From assembly GCF_001517085.1 (NCBI RefSeq), contig NZ_LRAC01000136.1, positions 1-64,000 on the forward strand: DNA of 64,000 nt. Direction: 5' to 3'. The translations under genes and the position numbers were made by a program. Origin of the DNA: Paenibacillus sp. DMB5 (lineage in GTDB: Bacteria; Bacillota; Bacilli; Paenibacillales; Paenibacillaceae). How positions within the stretch are numbered: position 1 is the stretch's first letter; every line of letters starts with the position of its first letter. The notes under the pieces are model-generated. The model saw only the letters and a program-made list of their open reading frames with translations, was not told the origin of the DNA and searched no databases. Below are positions 62,391 through 64,000 of this stretch, in pieces.

Positions 62391-63589
62391 AAATATTATT
62401 TTTGACCTTGGCCTATCCGGAAGGAGAAAATGCAAAAAACCTGTACGTAGATTTAATGCAGGAATTCAAGAACCGTAACAATGAAGTTTATGTAGTATGC
62501 CAACGTGAAAAAAGATACGGCAAAGAAACAGAGATGAAATTAGAGTCAGGAATACATGTATTAAGAGTTAAAACAGGGAATGTAACCAAGACTGGATTCA
62601 TTGAAAAAGGTATATCTACTTTAATGATTGAAAGTCAATTCATACAAGCTATTAAAATACATTACCAAAATATTAAGTTTGATTTAGTGATGTATTCTAC
62701 CCCCCCTATAACTTTTGTGAAGGCAGTAGAGTACATCCAAAAGCGTGATGGAAGTAAGACATATTTGTTGTTAAAAGATATTTTTCCTCAAAATGCAGTT
62801 GATTTAGGCATTATTAGGGAAAAGAGTTTACTGTGGAGATATTTCAGAAATAAAGAAAAAAGACTATATGCTATTTCTGATAATATTGGCTGCATGTCTA
62901 ACGCAAATGTAGAATATGTTATGAAACACAACAATGAAATAGATAAGAAGAAAATTGAAGTTTGTCCTAATTCTATAAAGCCTATAGATAGACTAAACCT
63001 ATCTTTAAATGAAAAAAAACAACTTCGTACCAAATATAACATCCCTCAGGATTCTGTAGTGTATGTTTATGGCGGTAATCTCGGAAAACCACAGGGAATA
63101 GATTTTTTACTACAAGCATTAGAAGCTTGCTCAAAACTTGAACATGTCTATTTTTTAATAGTCGGCTCAGGGACTGAATTTGATAGACTAAGGAATGAAA
63201 TTGATGCGAATAGCCAAAGCAATGTAAGGATAGAACGTTATATGCCTAAAAATGAGTTTGATGAAGTTTTATCTGTAAGTGATGTTGGTTTAGTGTTCTT
63301 AGATGCAAGATTCACCATTCCAAATTTTCCATCAAGAATAAATTCATATATGGAATTCGGATTACCAATTTTAGCAGCTACGGATAGTAATACTGATGTC
63401 AAAGAAATGCTTATTCATGCGGAGTGCGGTTTATGGTCAAAAAGTGGAGATGTTGAAAGTTTTATTATGAATGTCGAGAAACTAAATACTCAAGAAGGAC
63501 TACGTATAAAAATGGGGACGAATGCAAGGAGATATTTAGAGGCGAATTTCACTGTGGAAAAGACTTACGAAATAATAATCTCTCACTAA
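62387..63589 (+). CDS. Glycosyltransferase family 4 protein
   Basis: 400 residues, ATGA overlap with the aminotransferase. N-terminal MKILFLTLAYPEGENAKNLYVDLM fits the GT-B acceptor side. The donor side shows VYVYGGNLGKPQGIDFLLQALE and YMPKNEFDEVLSVSDVGLVFLDARF...NSYMEFGLPILA with the NDP-sugar-binding Glu. Adds a sugar to the lipid-linked unit on the cytoplasmic face. Confidence 0.9.
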   Translation: MKILFLTLAYPEGENAKNLYVDLMQEFKNRNNEVYVVCQREKRYGKETEMKLESGIHVLRVKTGNVTKTGFIEKGISTLMIESQFIQAIKIHYQNIKFDLVMYSTPPITFVKAVEYIQKRDGSKTYLLLKDIFPQNAVDLGIIREKSLLWRYFRNKEKRLYAISDNIGCMSNANVEYVMKHNNEIDKKKIEVCPNSIKPIDRLNLSLNEKKQLRTKYNIPQDSVVYVYGGNLGKPQGIDFLLQALEACSKLEHVYFLIVGSGTEFDRLRNEIDANSQSNVRIERYMPKNEFDEVLSVSDVGLVFLDARFTIPNFPSRINSYMEFGLPILAATDSNTDVKEMLIHAECGLWSKSGDVESFIMNVEKLNTQEGLRIKMGTNARRYLEANFTVEKTYEIIISH

Positions 63590-63616
63590 TTATACAGAAT
63601 GCGGGGAATAGAGAAT

Positions 63617-64000
63617 ATGTTTACCGGAAAAACGTTGTTAATCACTGGAGGAACGGGATCCTTCGGTAATGCTGTTTTAAAGAGATTTTTAAACACTGAA
63701 ATTAGTGAAATTAGAATTTTCTCCAGAGATGAGAAGAAACAAGATGATATGCGTAAAGAACTAAGAAATGATAAGGTGAAGTTCTTTATTGGAGATGTAA
63801 GAGATTATAACAGCGTTGCAGCAGCTATGCATAATGTGGATTATGTATTTCATGCGGCAGCTCTAAAACAAGTGCCTTCATGTGAGTTCTTTCCAATGGA
63901 AGCAGTAAAAACAAATGTCATTGGTACTGAGAATGTTCTTAATGCGGCTATAGCTTATGGAGTGAAAAAGGTAGTATGTCTTTCAACTGATAAGGCAGTA
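63617..64000 (+). CDS. UDP-GlcNAc 4,6-dehydratase, short CapE-like (cut by window end)
   Basis: 128 residues visible, no stop in the window. MFTGKTLLITGGTGSFGNAVLKRF is the Rossmann opening, FIGDVRDYNSVAAAM and YVFHAAALKQVPSCEFFPMEAVKTNVIGTENVL are typical of the short, soluble CapE/FlaA1-type family. It would be the first step to UDP-N-acetylfucosamine if CapF and CapG follow. Starts 27 bp after the glycosyltransferase. Confidence 0.9.
   Translation, partial: MFTGKTLLITGGTGSFGNAVLKRFLNTEISEIRIFSRDEKKQDDMRKELRNDKVKFFIGDVRDYNSVAAAMHNVDYVFHAAALKQVPSCEFFPMEAVKTNVIGTENVLNAAIAYGVKKVVCLSTDKAV

Overview
The window looks like chromosome of a spore-forming Gram-positive bacterium, most likely Paenibacillus. 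The grounds are strong AGGAGG-type ribosome sites, the Bacillus-like order ysoA-tig-clpP-clpX-(ispG)-lonB-lonA-ysxC, a YesM/YesN two-component pair beside an LplB/YtcP/lipoprotein sugar ABC system without ATPase, collagen-like spore-surface proteins, SLH and copper-amine-oxidase-like (stalk) domains, and a T-box leader on argS. The genus is inferred from gene content and was not tested by a search.

Layout. 1-9.3 kb: a 51-bp repeat array, a CPBP membrane protease, asnB, a tRNA-Arg(TCT) with tandem tail repeats, a second dyad array, T-box-controlled argS, two small genes and two tandem spore-surface-type genes. 9.3-16.2 kb (minus strand): thioredoxin-like protein, SWIM/SNF2 helicase, and an ABC-2 exporter operon ending in its TetR regulator, with a perfect 20-bp operator beside the promoter. 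16.2-21.8 kb: repeats, a lipoprotein, a stalk/beta-propeller protein and pstS-pstC-pstA with no pstB. 21.9-31.0 kb: divergent LysR/LysE pair, then the sensor kinase, response regulator (frameshifted) and carbohydrate ABC genes. 31.0-35.5 kb: EamA transporter divergent from a MocR regulator, then a frameshifted FapA-like gene. 35.5-35.85 kb: an inverted second copy of the tRNA-Arg locus.

36-50.9 kb is the conserved proteostasis block: ysoA-like gene, trigger factor, ClpP, ClpX, IspG (frameshifted), LonB, LonA, YsxC. LonB and LonA are pushed apart by an AT-rich island of about 4 kb carrying a damaged beta-helix (tail-spike-like) gene, a Wzy-like polymerase and small unknown genes. 51.2-64 kb is an exopolysaccharide/capsule locus: PHP-type phosphatase, SLH surface protein, Wzz-type adaptor, tyrosine kinase, long FlaA1/EpsC-type dehydratase, two secreted or anchored accessory proteins, priming sugar transferase, acetyltransferase, aminotransferase, glycosyltransferase and the start of a CapE-like dehydratase cut by the window edge. 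The set resembles the pathway for a diacetylbacillosamine-type sugar on undecaprenyl phosphate, with the island polymerase a possible missing partner.

A point about data quality: at least three well-recognised genes (yesN-type regulator, fapA-like, ispG) are broken by what looks like one missing base each. The beta-helix gene (two sites), the end of the epsC-like gene and one tRNA copy show the same polarity. This is more like deletion-type sequence error than biological decay, above all for ispG, which is normally essential.
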